This document shows, piece by piece, positions 7,392 through 16,101 of a stretch of 31,187 nucleotides of DNA. Made by a program: the position numbers and the translations under genes. This DNA comes from CAYOOT01 sp964405665. Its GTDB lineage: Bacteria; Bdellovibrionota_C; UBA2361; SZUA-149; CAZDWZ01. Each line of letters opens with the position of its first letter. Within the stretch, counting starts at the first letter, position 1. The DNA lies in contig CAYOOT010000027.1 in NCBI GenBank assembly GCA_964405665.1, positions 1-31,187 on the forward strand, read 5' to 3'. Below the pieces are notes generated by a model. That model was not told where the DNA came from. It did no database searches and saw only the letters and a list, made by a program, of their open reading frames with translations.

Positions 7392-8454
7392 ACGGTACTA
7401 AACATACCATAACTTCATAATCCCCAAATTTCAACCAATCACCATGGTTAAGCTCGATTAGATGAGTTACTTGTACATAGTTTTGAGAACCGGCTTTTTT
7501 ATAAAAGGTTCCTTTTTCACTTAATAAATCCTGAACCAATAATCCGGTTTCTGAACTAGCAGTAACCATACAATGAGGAGTTGATACACTAGAATCAGGC
7601 ACCAACATATCTGCAGACCTAAGCTTTTGTCTAGCTATAAAAAATTTACCGGCTCTCACTTCACTAGCAGCTCCTCGTGAATCATTGCCAAATGCAATCA
7701 ACCAACCGAACAGTTGCCCATCATTTTCCACAACCACTTCTTTATTTAAAGTATTTTCTAGGGCTGATTTCTTTCCATTTGAAGCTGTTGTAAAATTTTC
7801 AAATTGTGTTTCGGTTTTTGTTTCCATATCTACCTTTTTAGTTTGAGCTGGAATCTTAGCAGCTTTAGTGCCTACTTCAACTGATTTGGGAATTTCCGGA
7901 CTTAAAACTGCCGCTTTTGTTTCAGCTAAATTTTTTTCTACAATTTCTGCCTTCTCTTTTTGCTTATTTGCTATGTTTTCTTGCTCTAAGGAAAGACTAC
8001 TGGAGCTTGGTTGATCAAAACTGTAAGATTTTTCTATTGAAGCAGTATTTTTTTTCTCTTCAACTACACTTTCTATTCCAACATATTCAGCAATATCTTC
8101 ATTTTTAAAATCAGATTCTTGCCTCCAGTCAGGCTTGGAAATAAATGCTTTTTCTACATTCACTTCCTTCTCGGATTCTTCTTCTGGTTGTTCCAAGTTA
8201 ACTTTTAATTGTTCTTTAATTTCTGAAACTTGTTTAGAATCGGAAGACATTGTCCTTTGTCGCACTCTTGGTCTAGTTGCGGAACTATCCATGTTTTCTT
8301 TTTTGGATATTTCTTCAACATTTTCTTGTTCAGCAGCAGCTGATTTTTTTTCGAATTGATGACCACACATTCTACAACGGGTAGCTACTGCAGGAACTAA
8401 ACTCCTACAACTAGGGCAACGAATAAATGTTAATTCTGTTTCTTCGGCTGACAT
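7369..8454 (-). CDS. Zinc-ribbon plus C-terminal FHA domain protein
   Basis: The N-terminus carries a four-cysteine zinc ribbon (FIRCPSCRSLVPAVATRCRM, then CGHQF). A long, low-complexity, Glu/Lys/Ser-rich linker (about residues 30-230) follows, and then an FHA domain (about 235-355) with RAGKFFIAR, PDSSVSTPHCMV, SEKGTF and HGDWLKFGDYEVMVCLVP. FHA domains bind phosphothreonine peptides. The C-terminal domain is clearly paralogous to that of the protein at 22624-23598, including the terminal V/I-C-L-V-P. No membrane helix is seen. The gene overlaps sctJ, so it is translationally tied to the T3SS basal body. The TTG at 8472 would add six residues; the ATG at 8454 with GGTGA upstream is preferred. 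Confidence 0.88.
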   Translation of the reverse strand: MSAEETELTFIRCPSCRSLVPAVATRCRMCGHQFEKKSAAAEQENVEEISKKENMDSSATRPRVRQRTMSSDSKQVSEIKEQLKVNLEQPEEESEKEVNVEKAFISKPDWRQESDFKNEDIAEYVGIESVVEEKKNTASIEKSYSFDQPSSSSLSLEQENIANKQKEKAEIVEKNLAETKAAVLSPEIPKSVEVGTKAAKIPAQTKKVDMETKTETQFENFTTASNGKKSALENTLNKEVVVENDGQLFGWLIAFGNDSRGAASEVRAGKFFIARQKLRSADMLVPDSSVSTPHCMVTASSETGLLVQDLLSEKGTFYKKAGSQNYVQVTHLIELNHGDWLKFGDYEVMVCLVPYEKNKKK

Positions 8455-8498
8455 ATCTTCACCGTATTTCAAATCAAAAAATTATAACTAACTTAATG

Positions 8499-10028
8499 TT
8501 AATAGTAGTCTGATAAAAATCCAACTATCAACATCAAACAAAAAGCAATTAACAGAAAAATAAAGCCCAACGTAACAAATTTAAATTTTCTTTGGACTCT
8601 TATTTCCTGTTCATAAAAATCCTCAGTTACTAGCAAATCCTCATTTTCTACTTCGCTCGACAAAAGCTTTTGAGCCAATTCTGGTTCGACTGTCTCCAAT
8701 TTAGAAGTCTTTCCCAGAATATCCAACTCAGTTTCTGCCTGATCATGCTGCAGAGATAAATCCTGAACAACAGGATCTTCTTTAGTAACAACTTCTTCAG
8801 ATGCAAATAGTTGTTCTAATTTTTCAGAATTTTCAACATTTTCTTTGCCAGAAAATACTTCATCAGACTTAAACTGTAAAAATTTCTCATTTTTTTCTTC
8901 TGGAGAATCAATTTCTGCAGTTGTTACATCAATAAAATCAGAAAAGTCATCGTTAAGATAAGCATCTTCCTGCTCTTTACTATAGCAAAGAGCAATTTCA
9001 TACTGATTACCTAGGCTAATAATCGATAAAGTTGGATTAAGTATTTCCTTTTTTTCCTGACGAATCAATTGTTTTCCATTTAAAGAAGTACCATTACTAC
9101 TATTGTCCTCTAAAAAAATCTTCAATGCGTTTTCCCGACTGATCAATAAATGTTCTCTAGAAACATGCGGCGCATTAATCCAAAGGTGGCTTGTCGGATC
9201 CCTGCCTATTTTTATTTTTTCAAAATTATTTAAAAATATTCTTTTGGGATAAATTCGATCGTTTTTCGTTACGATACAGGGATATTGTTCGTTGTTATTT
9301 TGAGTTGTGATTTCTTTTGCGGCAATTTCTTGTAAGCTGGGAATTTTATTTAAATCTTTTTCATCACAAATTATATTAAAGGAAAGTAAATTACCCAGTT
9401 CGATCAGATCACCAAAATTTACATGCCGAGTATCAAAGAATTGCTCTCCATTAATCTTAGACATATAATTTGAATTTAAATTTTCCAACATTAATTTTGC
9501 ATCAACATATGAAATGCGTAAATGCTCGCTGGCAATTCCTTCTCCTTCCAAACGAAAATCAGAACGTCTGGATTTTCCAACAATAAAAGGCTGTTCCATA
9601 CTAAATGATTGCACGACCGGATAAACATCATTCATTACCAGAGCCGGATACAAAGGGGCCGATCGGGAGAATGCTGTTTTAACAATTCTACTTGCCGCTT
9701 TATCCGCAGATTCATCGGGCTTGAAAATTAAATCAGAATCTAAAACAGTGATTTTAAGATTAACTTCTTTTAAATCAAGCTCCGCATAGTTTTCATAGGC
9801 TTGCTCCAGGGCAACTGGAATACTAACGTCTGCCTTACTGTTGTTAACCACTTTGCAATAAAATTTTCTTCCCAAACCCCTGAAAATTCTTAATTCATAT
9901 GGAAAATTTGTTCCTTCTAGCAAAACATGGGCATTTTCTGCAGAACCAATAACAAAATAAGGCCTTCTTACAAAAATTGTCTCTACAGGACTTATTCCAT
10001 CCAAAAAATTAATTTCTAAAAAAAACAT
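8499..10028 (-). CDS. Triple-FHA, tail-anchored protein in the SctD position
   Basis: The 509-residue protein begins directly with FHA-like domains: one degenerate (about 1-105, VIGSAENAHVLLEG), a second (about 125-225, FIVGKSRRSDFRLEGEGIAS then EHLRIS), and a third, canonical one (about 255-355, IKIGRDPTSHLWINAPHVSR then EHLLIS and NSSNGTSLNG). An acidic linker of about 120 residues leads to a single membrane helix (about 482-504) that ends the protein. T3SS SctD has a cytoplasmic FHA-like domain, one membrane helix and then a periplasmic ring domain. Here the order is kept but the periplasmic domain is missing. It may be a split SctD or a regulatory receptor for kinase-modified partners; the sctD symbol is therefore withheld. 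Confidence 0.85.
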   Translation of the reverse strand: MFFLEINFLDGISPVETIFVRRPYFVIGSAENAHVLLEGTNFPYELRIFRGLGRKFYCKVVNNSKADVSIPVALEQAYENYAELDLKEVNLKITVLDSDLIFKPDESADKAASRIVKTAFSRSAPLYPALVMNDVYPVVQSFSMEQPFIVGKSRRSDFRLEGEGIASEHLRISYVDAKLMLENLNSNYMSKINGEQFFDTRHVNFGDLIELGNLLSFNIICDEKDLNKIPSLQEIAAKEITTQNNNEQYPCIVTKNDRIYPKRIFLNNFEKIKIGRDPTSHLWINAPHVSREHLLISRENALKIFLEDNSSNGTSLNGKQLIRQEKKEILNPTLSIISLGNQYEIALCYSKEQEDAYLNDDFSDFIDVTTAEIDSPEEKNEKFLQFKSDEVFSGKENVENSEKLEQLFASEEVVTKEDPVVQDLSLQHDQAETELDILGKTSKLETVEPELAQKLLSSEVENEDLLVTEDFYEQEIRVQRKFKFVTLGFIFLLIAFCLMLIVGFLSDYY

Positions 10029-10073
10029 CTATCGAGTATTCCAAACATGTTGACAAAAATAATATGACCCGGC

Positions 10074-11606
10074 TTAACGCTTGATTTCACTCCCTCGATT
10101 TTCTGTTACCCAATGATTATCTTGGTAAACTTTACGCACTTCTTCATTATTTTCCGATCGATAGGCATCCAAAATTTCACTTAAAAACATCACTTCATTA
10201 TGTCCTTTTAAGGCCTTAACCGCCGCAATTCGAATATCTTTATTCTTGTATTTCAATAACGATATCAAGATATCAGGAGAAGTAACATTTTCAAACTTTG
10301 GTATTGCAGGGAGGATAAGTTTCTCTTGTTTTGTTTCAATAATCGTTTCAAAAAATGAATCGTCTTTTACAAAAGAAAGTATTTTATCCAAAGCTTTTTC
10401 TAAGTCTTCTTTTGTTGCGTACTCAAAAGCGCTGAGAACGGCAATTGCCGAAAAAACCTCTTTCCTCTTCTCCCAATGTTTTGATTTTAACCAACGAACC
10501 AAAATCTCAGTCGTCTTATCCTCAATGCTTCGACCCGCTAGAATATCAAATGCCAATAATGACAACTCCGGATCTTTTGTTATTGGGATTGCTAATAACA
10601 AAACTTTTTCTGCTGCCGGAGAATACCAGCGACCAATAACGGTCAAGCCCTGATGATCAGCTTTGCCGATAGCAATATTGAGCAAAGCTTCCTTCACTTT
10701 ATTATTGTCGGCACTATTATTTAAAGTAAAAACAGGTTCCAAAATCGCTTTTTGCGAAGAATCAAACAAATTTCTTTTTTGGATTTCACTGACTGCTATC
10801 GGAAGTAGAGAATTATTAAGAGCCACTAAGGGCTTTAAAACCCAAAGCAGGTCCTGATCACTGAGTGAACTTACAGTATCTTTTATTTCCATTTCAAACG
10901 ATTTTGCCAAATTCATATTGCCCATAATCAAGGCCATCATACTTCTTCCTTCTATATCAAGGCCCGGAGAAGATTGAGCAATAAAAGCTTTTAAAAGATC
11001 GGAAAAAGTTTTTTCACCTTCATCAAAATTCAAAGCTGTGGCTAAAACCATCGCTAACTGCGGATCGCTGGCAAATATTTCCGCTAACATTTTTTTACGA
11101 TATTCTAAATCTTTATTTTTATTAAATACTTCCAATAACGATTGAAAAATAGAAATTTCTGTAGGATTGATTTGTGTCGCTCTTATTTTTTCAAACCAGC
11201 GCCCCAGTTCTCTAGCTCCGATAACATCACCTTGAGCTTTAATTTTTTTTATTAATAATTCGATTGCCGGATATTGCAACAAAACTTCTGATTTACAATT
11301 GGCAATTGTAGCCAATATTGAATAAGATTTAGGATCTTCACTTTTAGCGATCTGTTCCAGTTCCGCTTTTTTTTCTTCAAAAGGATAACCTTGAATATTA
11401 AGATTAATCAATAAGGGTTCTAATTCCGGAGACACTTTTCCCTGATAAGATAACAAAGAACAATTATTTTTGGCTAATTCTGTTGGCTGCTCAAAATTCT
11501 CATATAGGAAATAAACTAATATTATCACTAAAAAGAAAACAATAATTATACTCAACTTAATTAAAGGATTCATTGCGTTGCTTTCTTCTTGATTTTCAAT
11601 TTTCAT
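10074..11606 (-). CDS. Membrane-anchored HEAT-repeat protein
   Basis: A short polar N-terminus is followed by one membrane helix (about residues 16-36, LSIIIVFFLVIILVYFL) and a long all-helical domain. The helix-pair pattern of HEAT repeats is clear near the C-terminus (SLLKYKNKDIRIAAVKAL, FLSEILDAYRSENNEEVRKV). Two cysteines (NCSLLSY and ANCKSE, about residues 50 and 108) could form a disulfide if the domain is periplasmic, as the single N-terminal helix suggests. It lies between sctV (about 14-nt gap) and the triple-FHA gene, so it probably belongs to the secretion apparatus. I know of no standard T3SS part with this fold. TTG at 11612 is an alternative start. Confidence 0.8.
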   Translation of the reverse strand: MKIENQEESNAMNPLIKLSIIIVFFLVIILVYFLYENFEQPTELAKNNCSLLSYQGKVSPELEPLLINLNIQGYPFEEKKAELEQIAKSEDPKSYSILATIANCKSEVLLQYPAIELLIKKIKAQGDVIGARELGRWFEKIRATQINPTEISIFQSLLEVFNKNKDLEYRKKMLAEIFASDPQLAMVLATALNFDEGEKTFSDLLKAFIAQSSPGLDIEGRSMMALIMGNMNLAKSFEMEIKDTVSSLSDQDLLWVLKPLVALNNSLLPIAVSEIQKRNLFDSSQKAILEPVFTLNNSADNNKVKEALLNIAIGKADHQGLTVIGRWYSPAAEKVLLLAIPITKDPELSLLAFDILAGRSIEDKTTEILVRWLKSKHWEKRKEVFSAIAVLSAFEYATKEDLEKALDKILSFVKDDSFFETIIETKQEKLILPAIPKFENVTSPDILISLLKYKNKDIRIAAVKALKGHNEVMFLSEILDAYRSENNEEVRKVYQDNHWVTENRGSEIKR

Positions 11607-11619
11607 TTCCAATATTTCC

Positions 11620-13857
11620 TTATTTTAACAAACCTACTTCTGCCACTAATTCCGGAGCTTTAAAATTCTCCAATTCTTGATAGGATAATACTTTCACCAA
11701 GTTAGAGGAAAATCTACGTTGATAAAATTCTTGAACTATTAAACGAATATCATTAGAGCTTAAAATTACAAGAGGAAGTTCTCCTTGCTCTAATACCGGA
11801 GAAAATAATTTATTGGAAACATCAATCAATTTTGTCTCAAATTCCGGTTCTAAGGGAGGTTTTCTTTTCCTTCCTGACCAATCTTCAATTACTTCCCTAA
11901 AATTATCTTCTATTTCTTGGGAAAGCGAAAAGACTCGGGGCTTATTAGAGTTAAAAATGCTCTGACAAAGTGAACGACTAAAATTAATTCTTATAAAATG
12001 ATGCAATTCATTGATCCACGCTTGCCGATCTTTAATTTCAGTATTAAATGCTGCAAATTCTGCTACAGTTTCCAGAATTAATTTAAGATCCCGAACATTA
12101 ATATTTTCACTGAGCAGCCGTCTGATAATTTCTGTAAATTCGGCATAAGAAATAAGCTCTTTTTCAAAAACTTCCTGGATTAGCTCAAAATTATTTTCTT
12201 TATTTTTATTAATCAAATTCTTAATTTCATTTAAGCCGATTATTTCTTCAATAACTTCAAAAGCAGCACCGACTACTTGGTAAGCTAAAAACAATTCAAT
12301 GGAAATTATTTCAACACCTAAAGTAGCCAAACTTTTTTCATTTTTATTTTGTAAATTAACCCAAAAGCCTTTTCTATAATCATAAGGATTAATTTCCGTA
12401 TTAATAACTTCTATGCCAAGAATATTTAAAATTCTAGAACTACTCATCACATAACTGGCATTGATATTGACTTTACCTTTTTTAACAAGTTTATCTCTAA
12501 CTAAAACTTGAAAAGAAAAATCTGACAAACTATTTTTTGTTACAATATGTACTCTGGGAAGGGTAACTCCACGAGTTCGATAAATCTGATCGTTTAATTT
12601 AGAAAAAGTCTCTTCCAAGGAAATAAAAGACCCTTTTTTATTAAGGCTCTTTAAATAAGGCTCTAAATGATTCTGATCAATTTCAATTGTTAAAACAACA
12701 ACTTCTTCTTGAGCCAAAGAATCTTCTCTAGCCGCAGTTCCATCAAAACCTAAAGAAGATTTTTTGCTAGACCAGGATAATAAGCTCTTATTTGGAGAAC
12801 CATCTGCTTCCTGATCCAAATTTAGATTATCAGAGAATTTTGCCAAATTGGTGCTGGGTAAAACCCAAAGCATGGCAAAGCCTAAAACTATCAATAAAAC
12901 TCCCATTAAAAATAAAGCCAAAAAGGGCAGTCCCGGAATGAAAGAAAGAATCAATAAAGAGCAAGCCACCAATAATAAAATTCTAGGTTCGGCAACTAAT
13001 TGAATAAAAATATCAGAACTGGGTCCCTTACTTTTATTGTAATTGGTATTAGTAATAACAATTCCCGCTGCCAGAGACATCAGCAATGATGGAACAATAT
13101 TAACTAAGCCATCTCCAATAGCCAACAATCCATAGATATCTATTGCCTCGGAAATTTCCATTCCCTTTCTTGTTCCAATAATCAATCCCCCCACGGAATT
13201 TGCAAAAACGATGATTAAACCAGCTATCGCATCACCTTGTACAAATTTCATGGCACCGTCCATCGAACCGTAAAATTGCGATTCTCGGGCCACTGTTTCT
13301 CGACGATTAATTGCTTCTTCTTGTGTAATGTTACCCGCCTTGAGATCGGCATCAATTCCAATTTGCTTTCCCGGCAAGGAATCTAAGGCAAAACGTGCCG
13401 CTACTTCAGCTACTCTGGCCGAACCTTTGGATATAACAATAAAATTTATTATCGTAATTAAAGAAAAAACTATTGCTCCGACAACAAAATCATTCTGCAC
13501 TACAAAAGATCCAAAAGACTTAATCACTTCTCCGGCAGCTTCAATCCCTTGATCGCCATTTAATAAAATTAATCTTGTTGAAGAAACATTTAAAGATAAT
13601 CTCAGTAAAGTTCCAAATAAAAGAAATGTTGGGAAAATAAATAATTTTACAGGAGAATTAATCGACAATGTTCGCAAAAGTAATATTAAAGAAATTACTA
13701 AGTTAAAAATAAGCAAAAGATCTAAAATCAGTCGAGGAATGGGAACGATTATAAAACAAATTAAAACTAGAAATACTGTGGAAACTAAAAAACCGTTATA
13801 TCCTAAATACGCTAATGTCCTGAGCCCATTAAAAAAAATTTTCCTTATATCGAACAT
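11620..13857 (-). CDS. sctV: T3SS export-gate protein SctV
   Basis: SctV (YscV/InvA/FlhA family) forms the nonameric export ring that receives substrates and chaperones. The 745-residue product has the usual length. Its N-terminal half holds about eight membrane helices. The family signature lies at about residues 145-215, with RVAEVAARFALDSLPGKQIG, the acidic-polar loop IDADLKAGNITQEEAINRR and SQFYGSMDGAMKFVQGDAIA. The cytoplasmic half (about 375-745) carries EVISIELFLAYQVVGAAFEV-type strands and the C-terminal ring domain. It is the most confident T3SS marker here and is the first T3SS gene after the Tad genes in reading direction. Confidence 0.97.
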   Translation of the reverse strand: MFDIRKIFFNGLRTLAYLGYNGFLVSTVFLVLICFIIVPIPRLILDLLLIFNLVISLILLLRTLSINSPVKLFIFPTFLLFGTLLRLSLNVSSTRLILLNGDQGIEAAGEVIKSFGSFVVQNDFVVGAIVFSLITIINFIVISKGSARVAEVAARFALDSLPGKQIGIDADLKAGNITQEEAINRRETVARESQFYGSMDGAMKFVQGDAIAGLIIVFANSVGGLIIGTRKGMEISEAIDIYGLLAIGDGLVNIVPSLLMSLAAGIVITNTNYNKSKGPSSDIFIQLVAEPRILLLVACSLLILSFIPGLPFLALFLMGVLLIVLGFAMLWVLPSTNLAKFSDNLNLDQEADGSPNKSLLSWSSKKSSLGFDGTAAREDSLAQEEVVVLTIEIDQNHLEPYLKSLNKKGSFISLEETFSKLNDQIYRTRGVTLPRVHIVTKNSLSDFSFQVLVRDKLVKKGKVNINASYVMSSSRILNILGIEVINTEINPYDYRKGFWVNLQNKNEKSLATLGVEIISIELFLAYQVVGAAFEVIEEIIGLNEIKNLINKNKENNFELIQEVFEKELISYAEFTEIIRRLLSENINVRDLKLILETVAEFAAFNTEIKDRQAWINELHHFIRINFSRSLCQSIFNSNKPRVFSLSQEIEDNFREVIEDWSGRKRKPPLEPEFETKLIDVSNKLFSPVLEQGELPLVILSSNDIRLIVQEFYQRRFSSNLVKVLSYQELENFKAPELVAEVGLLK

Positions 13858-13913
13858 ATCTGCAATAAAACATAGTAAAAAAAATTAAGCTATTACAACG
13901 TTCGGATTGATCT

Positions 13914-14011
13914 TGTAGGGGCGCCCTTTATGGGTGCCCGGTTGACCAATATATTTTGGAATTCCGGGCACCCATAAAGGGCGACGCGCCCATCGAATGG
14001 GTGCCCCTACA
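13914..14011. repeat. Palindromic repeat with TGTAGGGGC ends, copy A
   Basis: The outer arms TGTAGGGGC (13914-13922) and GCCCCTACA (14003-14011) enclose a perfect 20-bp inverted repeat, CGCCCTTTATGGGTGCCCGG at 13922-13941 pairing with 13964-13983. A small extra hairpin (CCCAT-cga-ATGGG) lies near 13989-14001. It is much richer in G+C than its surroundings and separates the Tad gene block from sctV. The ends are shared with 28672-28749 and 31113-31135. Repeats with this terminus are common in environmental bacterial genomes and are probably non-autonomous mobile elements. Confidence 0.9.
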
Positions 14012-14014
14012 TTG

Positions 14015-14965
14015 TTATTGACTGCCAAACGCACCGATCATTTTAACCATTAGACCGGAAAATAACAAAGCAAAAAACCCCGCAAAAATTGTTACTAATG
14101 GACCAGTTGCTTTTACCGGCAAGGCAGAAATTTTCCCTTCGATATATACCTGTCTTTGAATCATTACAGAGTCTGCCAATTCTTGTAATTGCTTGGATAA
14201 CTCCCCGCCGTGCTTGGAACATTGTGACAAAAACATAAATGTATGTTTGAGCTCTAAAATTTTATAGACATCAGCAACTTCAATCAAAGCTTGTTCTAAA
14301 TTCAAACCTGAACGAATTAATTTTTCCACACTAACAAACATTTCTGTCACTGGGTTATGAGAATCTCTTTCATCAGCCATAGTGACTAAATGAGAAATAC
14401 AAGGTCCAATATCCAGAGCACTGCTTACTCCGATTGAAATTTGCTCAATCACCAATGGCAAGTAATACATAATTTCTTCTTCTCTGGCTCTGATACGTCT
14501 TTCCAACCAGGACAAGGGAAAAGCAAAACCAACCAATAAACTAATTAAACAGCCGACCAATAATAAAACCGGACTTGAGGCTATCAAAAATAAACAAATA
14601 GGTGTTCCGACAACCGCAACAATAAATGAAATTATCCGAAATCTGGTAAACCAAGCTTTGTCTTCTTTGGAATAGAGGCCTGCACGAAACAGTTTCTTTT
14701 GCAAATCTTCTGCAGCAGTCGGCTTGTTTTTTCTAACAGTTTGTTTTTTGATGATGTCATAATCAATGTCATTAGGATCATTTAATTTTTTTGTTTTCTT
14801 GTCGTAAATTTCCTCAACTGGAGGTGTAACCCCTTTGGACATTAATGCTTTAACATCCCCTATTTTTGAATCGGAAGATTTTGAACTAAATAAAACATAA
14901 GCTATCGCTCCAGCTCCTGCTACCGCTAGAAAAACCAAAATGATAATTATAGTTGTACTTTCCAT
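14015..14965 (-). CDS. tadC: Tad pilus inner-membrane platform protein TadC
   Basis: TadC, with TadB, forms the inner-membrane platform that the TadA ATPase drives. The roughly 316-residue product is a T2SSF/GspF-domain protein: an N-terminal helix (about 4-27), a basic cytoplasmic segment, two close helices (about 113-155), the F-domain (about 165-280, with PLVIEQISIGVSSALDIGPC and HGGELSKQLQELADSVMIQR), and a C-terminal helix. The open frame reaches a TTG at 15007 that would overlap tadB by 34 nt; the ATG at 14965, 8 nt after the tadB stop with AGGG just upstream, puts the membrane helix at the N-terminus as expected. Confidence 0.9.
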   Translation of the reverse strand: MESTTIIIILVFLAVAGAGAIAYVLFSSKSSDSKIGDVKALMSKGVTPPVEEIYDKKTKKLNDPNDIDYDIIKKQTVRKNKPTAAEDLQKKLFRAGLYSKEDKAWFTRFRIISFIVAVVGTPICLFLIASSPVLLLVGCLISLLVGFAFPLSWLERRIRAREEEIMYYLPLVIEQISIGVSSALDIGPCISHLVTMADERDSHNPVTEMFVSVEKLIRSGLNLEQALIEVADVYKILELKHTFMFLSQCSKHGGELSKQLQELADSVMIQRQVYIEGKISALPVKATGPLVTIFAGFFALLFSGLMVKMIGAFGSQ

Positions 14966-14973
14966 TGACCCTG

Positions 14974-15963
14974 TTATATTTTTATATTTGTAACCTGCTT
15001 GGACCAAAAGAATCCCAGAAGCACCAAACCTAAACCTGTTTGAAAAATCTTTTTACCCGTAGGATGATGTAATGCGGGCAATATTAAATCAGGAGAAGAA
15101 ACAGCCAAATATCCCAATAGTAAAGTCATAATTAAGGCAATCATATAGGAAGAACCTTTTTCCATTCCCACTACGGCAACTGCTTGCTTGCGAAATTGTT
15201 GTCTTTTTCTAACTTGTTTAGCTAAACGTTCCAGTGTGCCAGATAAGGCACCCCCAACACGTCTACTAAGTAACAAACTCTGAACAAAAAGTTCAAGTTC
15301 GGGATGAGGGATATCTTCAGCAAAGGCATTAATCGCTTGCTCTTCCGTTAAACCGAGTCTTAAACGTTCGATTAACAGTTCAACCTCTGCTCTGACTAAG
15401 GAATCTTCATCTAATCCTTTTGCTGCCGCTTCCAAACCTTGAACGGCATTCATTCCTGTTTTCAATAAACTGACATAAGATAATAATAAAGCAGGATAAT
15501 CTTTGTCGAACAATTCAAAACGGTTATTTACGGCACGATCTAAAAATGAGGTAACAATCATTGGCACAAGCAGAGTAACGCAAAAAAACAAAAAGAAAGT
15601 AACATTTAAATATACAGGTATGATTATTGTTAAAGTAATCAGTATTTGAATTAACCTAAATTGCGTTGTCGTGATATTCCAATGGGCATATTTTAGTTTT
15701 TTTTCTAAAGTAATTCCGCTACTAGTGGCTTTTTGCTTATCAGTTATGCCAATTTCCGCCGCCGCCGCATAAGCAAGAGTAGTATTATTTGCTTTAAGAT
15801 TTTTATTGTTACCTGTTTTCGCAGCTTCTCTTTGAGAAAGAACAAGACTTCTAAGATTGGAAGAACCTTTTGGGGCGGTTTTTCCACTGAATAAAAGTAA
15901 AGCAATTCCTATCACTAAAACTAGAACTAAAACTATCAATGCTACTATTACACCAATACCCAT
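14974..15963 (-). CDS. tadB: Tad pilus inner-membrane platform protein TadB
   Basis: TadB is the partner of TadC in the Tad assembly platform. The roughly 329-residue product has an N-terminal helix (GVIVALIVLVLVLVIGIALL), a central helix pair (about 105-145) and the F-domain (about 165-280) with YPALLLSYVSLLKTGMNAVQ and SRRVGGALSGTLERLAKQVR. It ends with two more helices. An ATG start at 15963 is chosen over the upstream TTG at 15987 because GGAAGGTGG lies just before it. The start region is a duplicate of sequence at 16001-16056. Confidence 0.92.
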   Translation of the reverse strand: MGIGVIVALIVLVLVLVIGIALLLFSGKTAPKGSSNLRSLVLSQREAAKTGNNKNLKANNTTLAYAAAAEIGITDKQKATSSGITLEKKLKYAHWNITTTQFRLIQILITLTIIIPVYLNVTFFLFFCVTLLVPMIVTSFLDRAVNNRFELFDKDYPALLLSYVSLLKTGMNAVQGLEAAAKGLDEDSLVRAEVELLIERLRLGLTEEQAINAFAEDIPHPELELFVQSLLLSRRVGGALSGTLERLAKQVRKRQQFRKQAVAVVGMEKGSSYMIALIMTLLLGYLAVSSPDLILPALHHPTGKKIFQTGLGLVLLGFFWSKQVTNIKI

Positions 15964-16056
15964 ACTATTCCACCTTCCAAAGGCCAATCATAAACTTGAT
16001 AAAACTATTAATGCTACTATCTATTATACTAGCGCCCATACTATTTCACCTTCCAA
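15929..16056. repeat. Imperfect direct duplication of the tadB start region
   Basis: Copy A (15929-15980) and copy B (16001-16056) share two near-identical 20-22 nt blocks: AAACTAT-y-AATGCTACTAT at 15929 and 16001, and CCCATACTATT-y-CACCTT at 15959 and 16035. The offset changes from 72 to 76, which shows a 4-nt indel between the blocks. The repeated unit holds the ribosome site, start codon and first codons. Confidence 0.8.
15965..16039 (-). CDS. 24-residue leader ORF upstream of tadB, from a decayed duplication
   Basis: A 25-codon frame begins MGASIIDSSINSF, is preceded by GGAAGGTG in the same spacing as the tadB ribosome site, and ends in TAG one base before the tadB ATG. Its 5' part duplicates the tadB start region (positions 15929-15980 against 16001-16056, nearly identical at both ends with a 4-nt insertion). 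It is probably the frameshifted relic of a duplicated tadB start. Because it still has a good ribosome site and terminates at the next start, it could couple translation into tadB. Confidence 0.45.
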   Translation of the reverse strand: MGASIIDSSINSFIKFMIGLWKVE

Positions 16057-16101
16057 CTAGAAATTTAAATACACTGCACTTATCAATTTAAGGCCGGTGG
16101 T

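Noticed and set aside
10050..10055. Perfect TTGACA on the plus strand in the gap between the triple-FHA and HEAT genes
   Set aside because: No -10 element follows at the right distance and no plus-strand gene lies downstream.
10246..10653. 135-codon plus-strand frame antisense to the HEAT-repeat gene
   Set aside because: The minus-strand frame gives coherent HEAT repeats; this one is a shadow.
13914..14011. Palindromic repeat considered as a simple rho-independent terminator
   Set aside because: No T-run follows, and the same termini recur at two other sites with different cores, so a dispersed repeat family explains it better, although it may also affect transcription.
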